Positions 60,095 to 64,000 of a stretch of 64,000 nt of DNA are shown one piece after another; the stretch's first letter is position 1, and each line of letters opens with the position of its first letter. The position numbers and the translations under genes were made by a program. Location: assembly GCA_007449985.2 (NCBI GenBank), contig VIIQ02000020.1:1-64000 (forward strand), in the 5' to 3' direction. A model generated the notes under the pieces. The model worked only from the letters and a program-made list of their open reading frames with translations, did no database searches and was not told the DNA's origin. Origin of the DNA: Desmodesmus armatus. Its lineage: Eukaryota > Chlorophyta > Chlorophyceae > Sphaeropleales > Scenedesmaceae.

Positions 60095-63000
60095 ATGCGT
60101 TTTGATATCGCTAACGCGCCGGGCATCGTGCATAATGCAGTGGAAGCACCTTCTCGAAGCTGCAACTCTGCTATGCCTTCTGACTCCAGCCTCTTGCCCA
60201 GCTCTGCACAGCCCCACCCTGCGCCCCTGGCGTCCAAGGCTGACCTGAACAGCCTTGGCACGGCCTGCTGGGGCTCTGAGCTGCCATCTGCAAAGGTTGC
60301 TGCTGAGCTGACTGCGCTGCTGTGCACCCGTGTCACTGAGTCCTGTGCTGCACCCCTGGGGGTCCAAGACGTGACGCCTGACATGCTTCAGCACCTCAAC
60401 AACAATGTCTATAGTGCCCTCCTGCAATTTTTCGAGCAAAGCGGACATTACTGCACAGCAAGCCTCTCTGCTGCTGTGCCCGATTGTAATGATGCTGCTG
60501 CCGACGATTCCATTGAAGCTACCAGCGAGGCAGCAGCAGTCCCTGTGGGTGGTGTTGAGCACGCTGTCCACATCGTGCAAGAGCACCTGCCCTGCATCAG
60601 CATGAGTGGCTACCTCTGCCACAAAATCATGCATGGTTTGGCCAAAGTGCATGGCATCAGTAAGCCGGATATGGTTCGAGCAAGGAATGCTTTGGTGAAG
60701 CAAGGTCTGATGGTTTATAGTGGAAGGACAAACCGCAAGATGGTTGTTCTCAGGAGGGCAAAAGGAAGTGCATCACGTCGTGCTGCGCTGTGGCCCGACG
60801 TCTGCCATTTTGCTCTCCCCTATGCGCGATCCCTGAGATCAGTGTGGCAACGTCAGCGTCAGTCAGTGTGGTCTCACCACCCCTCATGGCAACTTTGAGT
60901 TTGTGCGTATGGTTATGGGCATGCAGTCGGCTCCCTCCACGTTTCAGCGTCTCAGTGACACCATGCTGGCGGGAGTGGAGCATGCTAAAACGTATATTGA
61001 CGATACTTTTACCTTTACGCCTGACTTTGACAGTCAGATTGCGGCTCTTGAGCGTGTTTTTGAGCGCACCAGGGAGTACAAGCTCACCATGAACCCCCTG
61101 AAGTGCAGCTTTTGTGTTGAGGAAGTGGTTTGTTTGGGGCATTTGGTGTCCGCTGAGGGCATCAGTCCTGTGATGGACAAGGTGGCAGCCATTCTTGAGC
61201 TGCAGCCCCCTACTAATGCCAAAGCTATGCGTCGGTTTTTGGGCATGATGGAGCAGTACCGGAAGTACATCCCCCAGGTACGGGTGACGAGCACCCCATT
61301 GCTTTTGCTTCTCGTGCGCTTACCCCAGCTGAGCGGAACTATGCCGCCACTGAAGGGGAGTGTCTTGCTGTCAAGTGGGGTGTGGATAAGTTTCATTATT
61401 ATCTGCATGGCCGCCACTGGCAGTTGCGCACTGACCACAAGGCCCTTGAGTGGCTCAATACTGCTAGATTCACCAACTCCAAGCTGGAGCGGTGGGCTAT
61501 GCAGTTGCAGGAGTATGATTTTGATGTTGAGTATATCCAGGGTTCTACTAATGTGGTGGCTGATTATTTGTCCCGTGCCTCTGAAGCCACCCTTGAGCGG
61601 GAGGATGGCACGCGTGAGTCTGTGGTGTGTGGTGTGGCTGGTGGTGTGGTGCCCTGCAGTTCTGCTTGGCCTGCCGAGGCCGCTAAGCAGGCAGACTTTG
61701 ATTTTGTGGTTTGTGATGTATGCCAAGACCCAGGGGGTTTTGATAACATGGCCATTTGTTCAGGTTGCAATCGCTGCCTGCACCTGCGTTGTGTTATGCC
61801 TCCCCAGTCCACAGTCCCCACCGGTGAGTGGTACTGCCCCGGTTGTGACCCGCTGTTTAGCAATCTGGAGGAGTTGTTTGATGCTGCGCCCATCTTGCAG
61901 TACACAAGCTGTGACCCCTACTGCAATGAGGTTTTGCTTTCCTTTGTGCGCAGTGGTTATGATGAGGTTCGCGGCAACGGTGTGGTGGTGCTTACCACGG
62001 GCAGCACTGACTTCAAGCAGGCTGTGCATTTCACCCGCAACATCGGCAACTTGGCTCGGTATCTGGATCGTGCTTCTGTGCGGGCTGCTATGGCGCAGTC
62101 GTAGGCTTGTGGACATGGCGGGTTTTTTTTTTGCTGCTGTGGCGGTAACAATCCTCGCGCTACATAATGTAGTGCAGGGTCACTGCACAGTGTAGGTATG
62201 GTGTCAGCAGGGTTCTAGCTGTACCCTACTGTCACCTGGCCCTAGGTGCCTATACCTGCCAGCCTGTGCAGTGCACCTTGATCGGGTGGTTGTTGTCTTT
62301 CTCTTGTTTTGCGTGTGTTACCGCCACAGTTTGCAGCCCTGTCCCTCTGTCCCTGCCTGCGCCCGTTGTGCTGTTGCAGATTGGTGTGTTTGTGTGTGGT
62401 CATTTGGCCAGCTGTCTTGTGCAGTTGCCGGTGTGGCTTGGCTGGTGCAGCTTTGCGGTTGGTGTGGTTTCTCTTTTGGTGGGTCTCAGGCTTGTTTGGT
62501 TGGGGGGGAAAGGCCTAGGCCTGACACAGCTTGGTGTAGAAATGCATGCAATGCTGTGTCATTCCTAGCAGAGTCGGATCAGCCTGAGCCCCACAGTAAG
62601 GTTGTGAGGGTTGCAGTGGTTGGAGCAGTTGGAGTAGTTGAAGCAGTTGGAGAAGTCCTGTGGTAGCAGTTGTGGCAGCAAGCCGTGGCAATTGCAGCAG
62701 GTGTGTCAGGTTTGAGCCCGCATGTGTGTACAACACACTGTGAAGGGCCAGGTTCAGGTCAATGTGCTGACAGTGTCATGCACTTGGAAAGGATGTGCCG
62801 CCCAAAAGTGGTGTGCGTCGTCCAAAACAACTCGGTAACAATCCTCGCGCTACAGCGTGCTGTTGTATGCCGCCATTGTGTCTTGGTGGGCGCCCTTACC
62901 GCAGAGTGCACAGACAGCGGTGCGTGCAGTTTGTACCACATGGTTGTCATCGGAAGCAGCAGGAAGATTGCCACATGCCAGTCTGTCGCAACAGATTGTG

Positions 63001-63224
63001 ATGGTGGCAGTCTGTTGGCTGTTGTCCATTGGCTTTCTGCTACATGGCAATCGCACTGCCTAGTGCGCAAGCTTGTGCATGGTTTGGATCTTGCAACCAG
63101 CCAGCACGGTGACAGCGTTGACTTGTTGTCTGCATGTTGTTGCGAGCAAGCCCCGAAAGAGGCAGGCTCTTTGCAGTCCCATCGCATCTGTGATATGCAG
63201 GCCTTGAACTTGAAGCCCACATGA
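60095..63224 (+). CDS. unrecognised ORF interrupted by a Ty3-type copy
   Basis: ATG at 60095 (MRFDIANAPG) opens a frame to 60859. The frame is then broken by the retrotransposon copy and can resume at 62859 (RAVVCRHCVLVGALTAECTD) to a stop at 63224. The left part contains GYLCHKIMHGLAKVHGISKP, then DMVRARNALVKQGLMVYSGR, which has the look of a winged-helix or recognition-helix region. The right part has spaced Cys pairs. The frame is also open upstream of 60095. I do not recognise the family. Confidence 0.35.
60860..62854 (+). mobile_element. Ty3-type retrotransposon copy 2, deleted (1995 bp)
   Basis: Homology to copy 1 starts inside RT (60865, equivalent to about 44861) and ends at the same right terminus (CGCGCTACA). 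Two internal deletions are clear. One of about 210 bp removes the region between RT and RNase H (junction near 61275). One of about 1.18 kb removes the integrase (junction at 61965-61970). The PHD finger (61690-61850) is kept. GCGT lies on both sides (60856-60859 and 62855-62858), a possible 4-bp target duplication. The B1-A2-B2 complex is intact. Confidence 0.8.
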
Positions 63225-64000
63225 TGTAACAGTGACAATTTGGTTTGATGAGAGATGAAAGACCACACATGGCCCTTGCTGCAGGGATAGCAAGGGCCCC
63301 GGCTGAAAACACATCCATCTGCCTTGCATGATGCTGCAGCACATCACTTCAGTGCTTGGTTTTAGTGCAACTGCCTGCAGACTGGAATCACTGTGGATTG
63401 TTGTACTGCCCACAAACTAATTACAAGACACTCAGACAAAGCAAGCAAGCAGACAGCTATCCCCCCATTGCGTGCTCCTCACACTGTCAGTCAACGTGCT
63501 CCGAAGCCCAATATGTTACATGAACGCCCTCCCCCGCCGGTCATGAAACAGCAGTCAACCCTGCATGTCACAAGATAGAGCGGCCAGCAGCCAGGCCAGA
63601 ATGCGCATTATGCATGACACATCCGCGGCAAGCAGCAAGAGTGGCAAGCGTTCTAGAGGTGTATCATCACAGACGCGCCTGCAACAGGCACCTGTGCTGA
63701 CTGTATCCCTAACAACATCCCCAAGCTTCTGACCAGTGCGTCAACAACACCCCCTCATCAATGTACCCACCAATCAGGGTATTGGTGTGGGAGCTGCTCC
63801 CATACCTCAACAAAGTGCAGCATTTACTACAAGTCAAATGTCCAACCGCCAAATGGAATTGGTGCCAGCAGCGTGTCAGGCTTGCTGCGTCAGGCGAGCA
63901 CAGCAATCATGCGGGGCAAGCTTCAACAAAGCTAGGACATTAACTCAGACAAATGCACCCCTCATTCCGGGCTGGCACAGGCCATCCCTACACATGACTG
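63225..64000. other. no gene recognised
   Basis: Only short frames without recognisable motifs are seen on either strand. There is no repeat or RNA feature that I can support. Confidence 0.4.

Noticed and set aside
62759..63342. Minus-strand Cys-rich frames as a transposase
   Set aside because: No catalytic motif or defined zinc-finger spacing could be identified; the plus-strand continuation of the 60095 ORF is at least as good.

Overview
The window looks like nuclear DNA of a chlorophyte green alga, most likely Chlamydomonadales. The genes are GC-rich and intron-dense with GT...GCAG introns. Introns carry long poly-C/poly-G and CAG/CTG tracts, proteins are rich in Ala/Gln runs, and one transcript end has a TGTAA poly(A) signal. 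Volvocine-type families are present, including a Cys-Met copper protein, MYND-finger proteins and Ty3 elements. I considered Haematococcus but cannot prove it.

Six genes alternate in strand, giving divergent and convergent pairs. (1) About 1048-24981, minus: a large DHX29/DExH7-type DExH-box RNA helicase with UBA-like, dsRBD-like, helicase, winged-helix and OB-fold parts; a tRNA-Asn lies antisense in one intron. (2) 25273-32306, plus: an F-box/leucine-rich-repeat gene, possibly broken. (3) 33668-39085, minus: a secreted tyrosinase with all six copper ligands and a 14-nt microexon. (4) 39699-40944, plus: a 119-aa secreted Cys-Met protein resembling the copper-regulated soluble CTR3 of Chlamydomonas. 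(5) 41930-51298, minus: a MYND zinc-finger gene whose coding exons are split by a Ty3-type retrotransposon and by a 318-bp TRIM. (6) 52971-58268, plus: a senescence-domain (ERD7-like) protein for which a complete 10-exon, 438-aa model can be read. A further unrecognised ORF (60095-63224) is split by a deleted second copy of the Ty3 element.

Two results stand out. First, genes 3 and 4 share a 613-bp divergent promoter with a perfect, spacer-free 72-bp palindrome. The palindrome and its left flank hold six GTAC cores, the core of the Chlamydomonas copper-response element. This suggests a copper-controlled secreted module of a copper enzyme and a copper-binding partner. Second, in genes 1, 2 and 6 many exons have one to eight partial tandem copies in the adjoining introns, each spanning a splice junction. 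One exon of the helicase occurs about nine times, and the Walker A exon occurs twice with both motifs intact.

The Ty3 element is itself unusual. It carries a PHD finger in pol and split direct repeats (A1...B1-A2...B2) instead of ordinary LTRs. Several conserved exons show single-base deletions beside homopolymers, so some frame breaks probably reflect assembly error rather than decay.
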